A DNA stretch of 64,000 nt from FEB-25 sp963726315 (GTDB lineage Bacteria > Chloroflexota > Anaerolineae > Anaerolineales > UBA4823), in contig CAVSBZ010000007.1 of the NCBI GenBank assembly GCA_963726315.1, positions 1-64,000 on the forward strand, given 5' to 3'. The notes beneath the pieces are model-generated. The model saw only the letters and a list, made by a program, of their open reading frames with translations, had not been told where the DNA came from and did no database searches. Position 1 is the first letter of the stretch, and every line of letters starts with the position of its first letter. Both the position numbers and the translations under genes were made by a program. Shown here one piece after another: positions 17,423 through 27,585 of this stretch.

Positions 17423-19921
17423 ATGGAAAATGAACGGACCGGTTCGCTTATCATGACCGCGGCTCAACTTCAGACGGAGCTACTGCGGTGCGAATACTGC
17501 GAAGAAAAACCATGCAGAGAAGCTTGCCCGGCAAACTGCTCTCCAGCCGATTTCATCATGGCGGCTCGCCTGGGGAACCCTTCAGACATCCGGCGGTCGG
17601 CAGCTGAGATTATGCACGCCAACCCGCTCGGCGGGGTGTGTGGAATGGTCTGCCCAGACACACTGTGTATGGCTGCCTGCACGCGTAAGAAATTTGATGG
17701 TGCAATCAATATCCCGCTCGTCCAGGCAACCATCATCGAAATGGCGAAGCAACTGGGGGGTATCCCGGAGTTTTCCAGGCCTCAATTGAATGGAAAAAAA
17801 GTGGCAGTGATCGGCGGTGGACCAGCCGGACTGGGCGCGGCAGCGGTGTTAGGACAGCTGGGCTACTCGGTGGATATCTTCGAAGGACGCAATCGCCTGG
17901 GTGGAATGATGAACCTGATCCCTGAACACCGCCTGGACCGCAAAGTGATCGAGACGGATATTCGGTTTCTCCTATCGCTGGGAGACATCAATGCAAAAAC
18001 GGGGTTAAAAATTGAGCACCCGGATGAATTATTGAATAACGGTTATCAAGCAGTATGTATTACCGCAGGATTATGGAAGCCAATCGACCTGGGCATCGAG
18101 AATGAAGACCTGGCGATCAAGATGGCAGACCTGTTAGCTAAGCCGTATGCCCACAAGTTTGATGGGCGAGTGGTAGTGATTGGTGGTGGTGCAACGGCGA
18201 TTGACTGTGCTATCACCGCGAAACAAAATGGTGCCACGCACGTCGAGCTTTTCATGCTGGAAAAACTGTCCGAAATGCCTCTGACTGCCAAGGAGCGTAA
18301 GGAGCTGCTGGATTTTGATATCGAGGTAAATGGACGCATCCGGGTGAGCACGATCATTAAGCACGGCAAGAAAGTCGGCGGTTTGGAGACGATAAAAGTT
18401 GAGCTTCCGGACGGGAAAAAATTCAGCCCTGCAAACGTGCGCAATGTCACCGGAAGTGAAGCAATACATGCGGACTTTTCAGCAGTTATTGTGGCAATCG
18501 GTATGCGGGCAGATATCGCCCGTCAGAACGGAGCCGGCCTGTTTTATGCAGGTGATATCCTGACCGGACCTAAAACTGTCGTCCAGGCTGTGGCATCAGG
18601 TAAAAATGCAGCCCTTGAAATTGATGCCTACATCAAAAGTGAGCCGAAACCGAAGATCGAACAACCGACCAAGTCTTATTTTGCCCTACCCGGGTATAAT
18701 CCTGTGCCGGTTCCTTTGGAGACTGAGTTCTTCGGCCGTTCAATCCGATCACCATTCCTGATTTCAGCCTCTCCTTCCACGGACGGCCTGGAACAGATGA
18801 ACCGGGCGTATGAAGCTGGATGGGCTGGTGGGGTGATGAAAACTGCCTTTGATAACGTCCCCATCCACATCCCGGGTGAGTATATGTTCACATATAACCC
18901 GTACACCTACGCCAATGCAGATAACGTCTCAGGTCACACGTTGGACAGAGTGTGCCGTGAGGTTGAACAGCTGGTCAGGCAGTGGCCGGATCGTTTGACC
19001 ATGGCGTCAACAGGTGGACCGGTGACAGGCAATGACGAGGCAGATGCGGTCGACTGGCAATCCAATACCAGAAAACTGGAAGCAGCCGGCGTGATGGGGA
19101 TAGAGTATTCATTGTCGTGCCCGCAGGGAGGCGATGGAACAGAAGGCGCTATCGTCTCGCAAAATGCAGCCCTCACTGCCAGGATTATCGACTGGATCTT
19201 GCAGGTTGGCGATCCAAACATCCCGAAGCTGTTCAAATTAACCGCAGCAGTCACTTCCATCGCACCCATCCTGAGGGCGATCCGGAAAGTATTGGACCAT
19301 TACCCCAATAAGAAAGCCGGCATCACCCTGGCGAACTCCTTCCCTACCCTGGCATTCCGCCCGTCTGTGGGACGGATCTGGGAAGAAGGGGTTATCGTGG
19401 GGATGAGCGGTGAGGGCGTAACCCCGATCTCCTACCTGACCCTGGCGCAATCGGTACCTGAAGGTATTGAAATATCTGGCAACGGTGGTCCGATGAATTA
19501 CAAGGCTGCGATGGATTTCTTGGCCCTGGGTGTTAAAACCGTGCAGTTCTGCACCATCGTGATGAAGCATGGTTACGGCATTATCCATGAGCTTGAATCG
19601 GGTGTTTCTTTCCTGATGCAGCAGCGGGGTATCGGATCGATGAAAGAATTGATCGGCATCGCGCAACCGAGCCCCGTCACCGACTTTATGGCTCTAACGC
19701 CGGTAAAAAAGATCTCAGAAGCCAATTTAGATTACTGCGTATCATGCGGCAACTGTGCACGCTGCCCATACCTGGCAATTTAGCTGGATGCAGAAGGTTT
19801 TCCGCACACCGACCCAATCCTGTGCATAGGCTGCTCAATCTGTGCCAAGAAATGTTTTGTTGGCGCCATCTCTATGCGGGAACGTACTCCCGAAGAGTTG
19901 GCAGTGCTCAGAGAGAATTAG
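17423..19921 (+). pseudogene. dihydropyrimidine dehydrogenase-like flavo-iron-sulfur enzyme with in-frame TAG
   Basis: One frame of 832 codons with DPD architecture. The N-terminal Fe-S domain has Cys23, 26, 31, 35 and 39, then CGMVCPDTLCMAAC. An FAD site IGGGPAGLGAAA lies near 130 and an NAD(P) site VVVIGGGATAIDCA near 250. A dihydroorotate-dehydrogenase-like FMN barrel runs from about 430, with LSCPQGG at Cys566. The C-terminal ferredoxin domain has CVSCGNCARCP, then a TAG at 19781-19783 (codon 787), then CIGCSICAKKCF in the same frame, ending at 19919-19921. Translation stopping at TAG would lose one 4Fe-4S cluster. By hand alignment the catalytic Cys of mammalian DPD is Ser579 here. It would reduce or oxidise a pyrimidine- or hydantoin-like ring. 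ATG 17423 is chosen for its GGAGAGG site. Confidence 0.82.
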
Positions 19922-19937
19922 AGACGAAAGGATAGGT

Positions 19938-21266
19938 ATGGCTACTCGATTCGAAAATGGTATCGTCGTCACACTTGGAGAAGAGAGCCGGGTTATCTGG
20001 AATGGCAGTGTTGTGGTCGAGGGAGAGCAAATCATTGCGGTGGGCAGCTTGAGTGAGATGAAGCAGCGTTACCCCGCGGCGAATAGCATTGACTGCTCGG
20101 GCAAAATCATTCTCCCAGGGTTCATTTGCACCCACCACCATTTTTACTCAACCATGGCGCGGGGGATGAGCATCCCAGGTGAACCAGCGGCGAATTTTGT
20201 TGAGATCCTCGAACGGCTGTGGTGGAAGGTGGATCGGGCTCTGGATGAGGAAGACATCACCCTATCTGCCCAGGTGCCCCTGATCGAGTGCATCCGCAAT
20301 GGCACGACCACGGTCATTGATCACCACGCATCTCCTTCCTTGCGTGAAGGGTCACTCGATATGATCGAAATTGCTGTCCGGCAGGCAGGCATCCGCGCAT
20401 CATTGTGTTATGAAGTTTCCGATCGTAATGCTGCCGGTGGAGGTGTGGAGGAAAACAAACGCTTCATCAAGAAAGTAGGAAAAGGTGATGGTCAGATAGC
20501 CGCCATGATGGGTATGCACGCCTCATTCACCTTGTCTGATGAGACGATTGATGAGTGCGCCGGTTTCGCACGCCAGGCAGGAGTGGGCTGTCATATCCAT
20601 GTCGCCGAAGATGCGGCAGACAGGGAAGATTCGATTGCCAAATACAGGACGCCGACCGTAAACCGGTTGGACAAACTGGGGGTGACTGGAAAGAATTCGA
20701 TTTTCGTCCACTGCGTCCACATCGACGAGGCAGAGATGGATATCCTGGCTGCCACTGGCACGAGCGTGGTCCACAACCCCGAATCGAATATGAATAATGC
20801 TGTTGGGGTGACGCCACTATTGAAGCTATTGAATAAGGGAGTGTTGGTTGGATTGGGAACGGACGGGATGGGTTCAGACATGCTAGCCCAAATGCGCTGC
20901 GCCTACCTGCTGCACAGGCTGGCCAATCACGACCCACGCGTTGCATTCCTCGAAGCCCCACAGCTCCTGCTGCAAAACAATGCCGCCATCGCGGAACGGC
21001 AATTTGGCATCAGGTTAGGCGAAATTTCTGTCGGGCATCAGGCTGATCTAGCCATCATCGATTATCGACCTCCAACACCTCTCAGTGAAGCGAATTTTCT
21101 CGGTCATCTCATTTTTGGCCTGGTTGACGCCACCGTTGACACGACAGTCTGTAAGGGTAAAATATTAATGCGAGGCAAACAAATCCTGAGCATGGATGAG
21201 GAGCGAATCACTGCCCGCTCACGCGAGCTGGCTCCACGGATGTGGGAACGGTTGAACGAGCTTTAA
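19938..21266 (+). CDS. amidohydrolase / aminohydrolase of the SsnA/AtzA/cytosine deaminase type
   Basis: A 442-residue metal-dependent hydrolase of subtype I amidohydrolases. The metal site is visible: THHHFYSTMARG (HxH, near residue 65), GCHIHVAEDA, FVHCVHID and GTDGMGSD near 310. Members of this group deaminate or dechlorinate purines, pyrimidines, triazines and related N-heterocycles. The ATG at 19938 follows AAAGGATAGG and is 16 bases after the true end of the dehydrogenase gene, so the two are co-transcribed. The pairing with a DPD-like enzyme points to opening or deamination of a nitrogen heterocycle. The exact substrate cannot be told. Confidence 0.85.
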   Translation: MATRFENGIVVTLGEESRVIWNGSVVVEGEQIIAVGSLSEMKQRYPAANSIDCSGKIILPGFICTHHHFYSTMARGMSIPGEPAANFVEILERLWWKVDRALDEEDITLSAQVPLIECIRNGTTTVIDHHASPSLREGSLDMIEIAVRQAGIRASLCYEVSDRNAAGGGVEENKRFIKKVGKGDGQIAAMMGMHASFTLSDETIDECAGFARQAGVGCHIHVAEDAADREDSIAKYRTPTVNRLDKLGVTGKNSIFVHCVHIDEAEMDILAATGTSVVHNPESNMNNAVGVTPLLKLLNKGVLVGLGTDGMGSDMLAQMRCAYLLHRLANHDPRVAFLEAPQLLLQNNAAIAERQFGIRLGEISVGHQADLAIIDYRPPTPLSEANFLGHLIFGLVDATVDTTVCKGKILMRGKQILSMDEERITARSRELAPRMWERLNEL

Positions 21267-21319
21267 CAGACCCAATTCAATAACAAACCCAAGGGCTGGG
21301 GGAGATGGGAAGGATAATT

Positions 21320-22312
<993 letters not shown>

Positions 22313-22362
22313 TTGTATTAGGGTCGTTCCGCTCCCGGGAAAATGCTAATTCATCCTACCAC

Positions 22363-22391
22363 CCCCCCCAAGAATTCGTTCCTTGGGGGGG
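22363..22391. terminator. bidirectional hairpin terminator
   Basis: CCCCCCCAAG (22363-22372) and CTTGGGGGGG (22382-22391) form a perfect 10-bp stem with a 9-base loop. It lies between two convergent genes (LLM oxidoreductase and the coiled-coil membrane protein). Confidence 0.75.
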
Positions 22392-22433
22392 AGATTAATT
22401 GGTCAGCGCTCTTTTGATTTTTTTGTAGATTGA

Positions 22434-23318
22434 TTATTTTTCTTGATTATCCTGCGTTGACGTACCCGCGTCGATTTCCGGCTCATCCTTGGAGCTTATC
22501 GTTTGTACATTTCCGGTTTCGATTGCAGCGACGGCAACTGGAGCTCTCCAACGAAGGATATATAAACGGATTACTTCAATCTGGGTGTAGACCACCCAGA
22601 CCAGGAACAGGCTACCCAGTACAGATAACAGGAATAGTACCACCACCGCCACTTGTTTTAATTGCGCCAGTCTATCCTGCACGTTGGCCAGGCGGGTATC
22701 CAATTCAGCCAGGCGGCTCCTGGCATTGCTCAGGCGGCCACTAATTTGATCCACCGCCTGGGTAACGAGACTGATCTTCTCACTGGCACCAGCGCGGAAT
22801 GCCGTGATTGCATTGGTCACTTCATCAACAGCGGATTGAATTGCGGTAATCGATTCCCCCAATTTATCAATCTGATCCTGGGTTGGGGCTGGCAGGTTAA
22901 CAAAAGGTATTGAATCGATGGTCTGATAAATGCCTCTGATGGAGGTAAGCGTATCACGCAAGGTGTTGATGGTTTCTTTTACAAATAAGGAGAATTCAGA
23001 TAGTTTCTGGGTTTGCTCTTCAGGAAGCAGGAGATTGATCAGTCCTTGATCTGCCACTTGCTGACTTAAAGATACAGAAGCCGTCGAAATTGAGCTGGTA
23101 ATATCCTGCATGCTCGCTAATTTCTGATCTACCGTTTGAGCAGTCTGGCGTAAGCTACCTGTGACATTGCTCACTGAGTCTATTAGCTGGACGACTGCGT
23201 TTGATACGGCGCGCTGGGTGACCCAGACACCTGCGATACCCGCCACACTCAGCAGCATTACCAGGCAGGACAGTACGATTGCAATTCCATACCAGATTCT
23301 ACGACCGGTTTTTCCCAT
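22434..23318 (-). CDS. membrane protein with long coiled coil, unknown function
   Basis: I do not recognise a family. The 294-residue protein has a transmembrane segment at about 10-33 and a second at about 220-245. Between them lies a Gln/Ser/Asp-rich helical region with heptad-like spacing (SVSNVTGSLRQTAQTVDQKL; LSNARSRLAELDTRLANVQDR). A charged cytoplasmic tail follows. The layout is that of a membrane-anchored coiled-coil spacer, somewhat like methyl-accepting or apolipoprotein-type helices, but without a signalling domain. RBS GGAGGAG precedes the ATG. It is convergent with the LLM gene and upstream of nothing obvious. Confidence 0.7.
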   Translation of the reverse strand: MGKTGRRIWYGIAIVLSCLVMLLSVAGIAGVWVTQRAVSNAVVQLIDSVSNVTGSLRQTAQTVDQKLASMQDITSSISTASVSLSQQVADQGLINLLLPEEQTQKLSEFSLFVKETINTLRDTLTSIRGIYQTIDSIPFVNLPAPTQDQIDKLGESITAIQSAVDEVTNAITAFRAGASEKISLVTQAVDQISGRLSNARSRLAELDTRLANVQDRLAQLKQVAVVVLFLLSVLGSLFLVWVVYTQIEVIRLYILRWRAPVAVAAIETGNVQTISSKDEPEIDAGTSTQDNQEK

Positions 23319-23466
23319 ATTCTCTCCTCCGTTTACTTAATCAATTGTTCTGAAATCCTGCTTTGATCGTTCTCTTTTTTGGACTGCTTCCCTTCTGGGA
23401 GTCCGATGAACTGTGATGCCCAGAAAACTACTCAATTATCACCTGCCAGGTCGAGGCTGCCTGCCT

Positions 23467-24411
23467 TTATGGCAGAATGTTACCTGATTGCTCTCGATCA
23501 ATACTGGCGTCCTTCATCGAGATCGGATCATCGATTGGTTCGATATGGGTCACAATATTGGCATTGGTGATGGTTTCGACGACCCGGTTTTCGAACTGCT
23601 CTGCCAGTGTGTGGCTCTTCCTGACACTCCAGTTCCCTGGTACGAGCAGGTGCACTACCATGAATTTACGTGCCGCGGCCTGTCTTGATCTCAAGGCATG
23701 GTAGCTAACACCCTGATCTTTATAGGAATCCAGGATCGACTTAACCGAGGATATTTCTTCCGTGGGTACGGCGACATCCAGCAAGCCGCGTCCAGAACGT
23801 ATGAGTAAACGGTATCCAGTAAATAAGATATTTATTGCCACCAGGATGGCGATGATCGGGTCTAAGCGAATAAAACCAGTTGCCCACACCAGCCCAATGC
23901 CCACCAGCACCCCGGCTGTAGTCCATACATCCGTCATCAGGTGTTTGGCATCTGCTTCCAGTGTAATGGAGTTATATCGTTTGGCAGCCCTCATCAAGAT
24001 CAGGGATACTCCAAGGTTAATTAGAGAAGCAATTACCGATATAGCCAGACCAAGCCCAAGCTGCTCCAATGGGACCGGGTTTATCAAACGAGGTACCGCA
24101 GTGATGATGATCGCTGCTGCTGCCAGCAGGATCATCCCACCTTCAAACCCGCTGGAGAAATATTCTGCCTTGGAATAACCGAAGGTAAATTCGTCATTCG
24201 CGGGACGGGTGATCAGCGTCAGCACAAGCAGTGCCACTATTGCTGAAGCCAGATTAACCATTGACTCGAGAGCGTCAGATAGTAACCCGACCGAGCCGGT
24301 CAGGTAATAAGCGCTTGCCTTCAGGGTGATGGTCACTACAGCTGCAGCAATCGATAACCAGGCATACCGGGTGAGAGGGACTTGTTTCTCAGCAGTATTG
24401 TTGTTTGCCAT
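23467..24411 (-). CDS. cation diffusion facilitator (CDF) transporter
   Basis: A 314-residue CDF protein with six hydrophobic segments followed by a cytoplasmic domain. Metal-site motifs are SVGLLSDALES in helix 2 and DAKHLMTDVWTTAGV (HxxxD) in helix 5. The C-terminal domain (about 210-300) is the ferredoxin-like dimerisation domain, with HLLVPGNWSV and VVETITNANIVTHIEP. It would export Zn2+, Fe2+ or a similar divalent cation in exchange for protons. It is a single gene, with a short 5' leader before the next minus-strand gene. Confidence 0.9.
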   Translation of the reverse strand: MANNNTAEKQVPLTRYAWLSIAAAVVTITLKASAYYLTGSVGLLSDALESMVNLASAIVALLVLTLITRPANDEFTFGYSKAEYFSSGFEGGMILLAAAAIIITAVPRLINPVPLEQLGLGLAISVIASLINLGVSLILMRAAKRYNSITLEADAKHLMTDVWTTAGVLVGIGLVWATGFIRLDPIIAILVAINILFTGYRLLIRSGRGLLDVAVPTEEISSVKSILDSYKDQGVSYHALRSRQAAARKFMVVHLLVPGNWSVRKSHTLAEQFENRVVETITNANIVTHIEPIDDPISMKDASIDREQSGNILP

Positions 24412-24530
24412 ACTATAGCTTCTCCGTTTTACAACACTGTTATTATAGCGAATTTAATTATGCCCGATAATATTTATGCCTGAAGTATTACCATCCGATA
24501 CCCTTATTCCGCCTTGTTTTCTCAGAAAAA

Positions 24531-27260
24531 TCAACGCCAATCCGATACAACATCCTGGCTGGGATTTACCGTCAAGTTGTAAATATCTGTGGTGTTCGGT
24601 TTTGTGATATAGACTTCACGGTTGCCGTCACGCTCGGAGGTAAATGCCACCCAAGCCTGGTTGGGCGCCCAGCAAGGTCCAAAATCACCGGCTGGGTTGT
24701 TGGTTATGTTAGTCGGAATAGCCCCGTCGATCCTCATGGAATAAATTTCCTGGTTTCCATCCCGGTCAGTAGCGAATACGATCAGGGAACCATCCGGAGA
24801 TCCTTTAGCCTGGGTATCATTGGCAGGGTTTTGGGTCAGGTTGAGCTGGTCCGTTCCGTCTGTCTTCATCCGGTAGATTTCCGAGTTCCCATCGCGGTTG
24901 GAAGTAAAGACGATCGATTCACCTGTTGGATCAAAAGTAGAGCTGCGCACCCAATTCGGTTGGGTATCATTTGCCGGATTGTTGGTCAGGTTGTGTAATT
25001 CAAGGTCGCTCACTCGGAGGATATAGATCTCATTGTTACCATCGCGATCGCTGGAAAATGCAATCCACTGTCCATCCACAGACCAGGCTGGATACTGGTC
25101 ATCGGCTGAGTTGTTGGTCAGGTTGACCTGGTTCGTGCCGTCCGCATTCATCAAGTAGATTTCATTCTGTCCATCACGATTTGTAGTGAAAGCCACCTCC
25201 TGCATATTCGGTGACCAGGCAGGCTGCATATCCACTGCCGGGTTATTGGTCAGGCGACTGATGTGACCGGCATCATCCATGTTATAGATTTCCTGATTTC
25301 CATCCCGTTCAGACGTAAAAAGTATCACGCCTCCGAAGCGGGGGAGCTGAACCTGGGTTGGTGAGGCAGTTGGCTGTATTGTAGGCGTTAAGCTTGGCGA
25401 GAAAGTTGGAGTCAAGGTTGCCGTTTGCTGAGTCGCAATCGATGTTTGCAGGGCTGCGACAGTCTCCGTTGCAGCCACAGCCTGTAAAGTACCGACGGCG
25501 GCGGTCTGGGTGGCACCCACTGCCTGCGCAGTCTCCGCAGTCGCCGCTTGGGTGGCAGAAGCAGCCAATGCTGTGCTGGCAGCTGCGGTCTGGGTGGAGC
25601 TGATTGCCTGTCCCAGCTGTGCAGCGAAGGTCTGAGTGGCTTCAAGTGCCCGCGCCGTACCTGCTGCAGCTGTCTGGCTTATCCCGGTCCCCTGTGCTGT
25701 TGCGGCTAAATAAGTCTGGGTCGTGCTGCCGGCTTTGGTTCCGCTCTGACGCCCCAGGATGATGGCACCCAGGAAGACCAATATGCACACAAACAGGGCA
25801 AGCGGTAATACCCAGATAGGAATCAGTGCCTGGCTGAGCACCTGTCCCTGGATGGGAGGGTACTGTTTTTGTGGCGATTTGACTCTGGCAGTATAGAGAT
25901 AAGTAATCGGCCCGCCGAGCAATGGGCGCTGTTGGGGTTGGGCGGTAAATCTAAAGGCTGCTGATGCTCCCGCTGGGATGGTGAGGGTTGAATAGTCGAC
26001 AGCCGATCCTGTTGGGGTTGCCATACCTGGAGAACGCTGTGTTTCAGCCGGTAATTCCGCTTGATTTATACGTTCCGGAGGCATAAATTCAAAGACCAGC
26101 TTGTCACCCTCACTCGTGCAGCTGAGAGAAAACACCTGGGGAATATTCCCATCGTTCTTTATGGTCAGCGAGATTGGCTGCCCAGATCTGGCATTCTTGG
26201 GTTCCAGCTCAGCACTGAACTGGTTATACGCGGCTACTGTCAAGATGCAGTCTACTCTAACCACCTGGTCTGGCACTGCCTGGCTGGTCATTGTTATGTA
26301 GAATTTGTAACGCCCAGCCTGGCTGGACGGCGAAAGTGCCGGGCGGATCAGGAGATTAATCTCCTTGCTCTCTCCCGATGCTAATGGGATGAGCGGAGTG
26401 GTGGTAGAAACCCAGCTCACCGGGATCCCCTCAACCCCCAGGCGGAAGGTATCGCTAGTCAGGCCGCGGTTCAATACGCTGATGGGAATGGTCAAGATTT
26501 CTCCGGGCGGCGTGGAAAACTGAACCGAACCCAACAGCACTCCAACTCGCCCTTGAGACTCGAATGCAACGATCGCCAGTGTAATCTCTACTTCTTCCTT
26601 GATTTGGGAATGTGTCTGGCTGGTGGCGGAGATTTTCAACGGAATGTTTCCAGCACGGATTTGTGGGCCAGCGGGGACCTGTAGGATTACATCGATTTTT
26701 TTCTCCACGCCTCCAGGCACGCTGACCACGGGTGAGGGTAGCGAGACCCACTCATGGGGAACTCCCTGGACGGATAATTGCAGGGATTCTGCTTCCCCTG
26801 ATAGATTGCTGATCGCCAGTTGCAATTTCACTTCGCTGCCGGGGGCAGCTTTGAGCTCGCTTGATTCGACATGCAATTTGATTATCCCCTTCGCTTTCGC
26901 AGCAGGAAGGATTTTCAAAAGGATTTCCCGCTTATTCACCTTTTCTGGGGCTGTCTGCCTGAATACTTGCAGTCGGGCGAGATAATTTCCTGTGATGCCT
27001 TCATCAACCGTGACTGGTGAGATGGTGAACGTCACTTTTTCTTGTCCGCCAGCCGGAATCCAAACCGCTGGTGGACCTGAATAAGCAATCCAGCTCGGTG
27101 GGATGCCCAGCAGATTTACTTTAAAGTAATCACCGTCTGAACCCTGGTTGGAAAGGGTTACAATAATTTCCACACTCGAGCCAGCGGTTACCGAATACTC
27201 AGAGGACCCCACGGTAACAGTGAAGGTGTCAGGAAGCTTGCCAGCTGAATTATCGTCCAT
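24531..27260 (-). CDS. surface protein with Ig-like repeats, transmembrane segment and PD40 propeller
   Basis: A 909-residue membrane protein. The N-terminal half (to about 470) has three to four Ig-like repeats of about 110 residues (SNQGSDGDYFKVNLLGIP; NRGLTSDTFRLGVEGIPVSW), like the NEW3 domains of alpha-galactosidases. A transmembrane helix lies near 480-505. A low-complexity Ala/Thr/Gln linker follows, then a Pro/Thr stretch. From about 640 six TolB-like PD40 repeats run to the end, each with SERDGNQEIY-type blocks and LTNNPA spacers. No N-terminal signal peptide is evident, so topology is uncertain. It probably binds ligands or proteins at the cell surface; no enzymatic motif is seen. 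Confidence 0.85.
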   Translation of the reverse strand: MDDNSAGKLPDTFTVTVGSSEYSVTAGSSVEIIVTLSNQGSDGDYFKVNLLGIPPSWIAYSGPPAVWIPAGGQEKVTFTISPVTVDEGITGNYLARLQVFRQTAPEKVNKREILLKILPAAKAKGIIKLHVESSELKAAPGSEVKLQLAISNLSGEAESLQLSVQGVPHEWVSLPSPVVSVPGGVEKKIDVILQVPAGPQIRAGNIPLKISATSQTHSQIKEEVEITLAIVAFESQGRVGVLLGSVQFSTPPGEILTIPISVLNRGLTSDTFRLGVEGIPVSWVSTTTPLIPLASGESKEINLLIRPALSPSSQAGRYKFYITMTSQAVPDQVVRVDCILTVAAYNQFSAELEPKNARSGQPISLTIKNDGNIPQVFSLSCTSEGDKLVFEFMPPERINQAELPAETQRSPGMATPTGSAVDYSTLTIPAGASAAFRFTAQPQQRPLLGGPITYLYTARVKSPQKQYPPIQGQVLSQALIPIWVLPLALFVCILVFLGAIILGRQSGTKAGSTTQTYLAATAQGTGISQTAAAGTARALEATQTFAAQLGQAISSTQTAAASTALAASATQAATAETAQAVGATQTAAVGTLQAVAATETVAALQTSIATQQTATLTPTFSPSLTPTIQPTASPTQVQLPRFGGVILFTSERDGNQEIYNMDDAGHISRLTNNPAVDMQPAWSPNMQEVAFTTNRDGQNEIYLMNADGTNQVNLTNNSADDQYPAWSVDGQWIAFSSDRDGNNEIYILRVSDLELHNLTNNPANDTQPNWVRSSTFDPTGESIVFTSNRDGNSEIYRMKTDGTDQLNLTQNPANDTQAKGSPDGSLIVFATDRDGNQEIYSMRIDGAIPTNITNNPAGDFGPCWAPNQAWVAFTSERDGNREVYITKPNTTDIYNLTVNPSQDVVSDWR

Positions 27261-27585
27261 ATTAATGATCCTTATCTTCGCAAAATTGGTGTAAACGTCA
27301 AGTATGATGGCATTGAGCTATTCATCAATCAACCATACGATACAATCGAGCGTATCAAGTGTAATCCTTTTCTCGTTGATTTTCCCATTAAAAATCGTCT
27401 TATTGCTGTGATCTTCCCCATCCGTAGATTTAAATTCAAGACATAGGTAAAATTCTACCAGTGCTCATAGACCACGGGGATGGAATTTCTTAATCTGGCG
27501 GGAGTTCACCATTTAATCCAAGAGACCGGCCGGAGTGATTGTGAACCGGCCGATCTCGGTTAAATCCCCTGGATTAATGCTTTAG
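27261..27585. other. intergenic region between two minus-strand surface-protein genes
   Basis: It contains the hairpin at 27522-27557 that ends the upstream lipoprotein transcript. I see no convincing promoter or small gene in the remaining 260 bases. Confidence 0.5.
27522..27557 (-). terminator. hairpin terminator of the SH3b lipoprotein gene
   Basis: GAGACCGGCCGG (27522-27533) pairs with CCGGCCGATCTC (27546-27557) with one mismatch, around a 12-base loop. It lies 28 bases downstream of the minus-strand stop at 27586. Confidence 0.65.

Noticed and set aside
19781..19783. Genome-wide UAG recoding
   Set aside because: Many genes in the window stop at TAG at their natural C termini, so UAG must be an ordinary stop in most cases.
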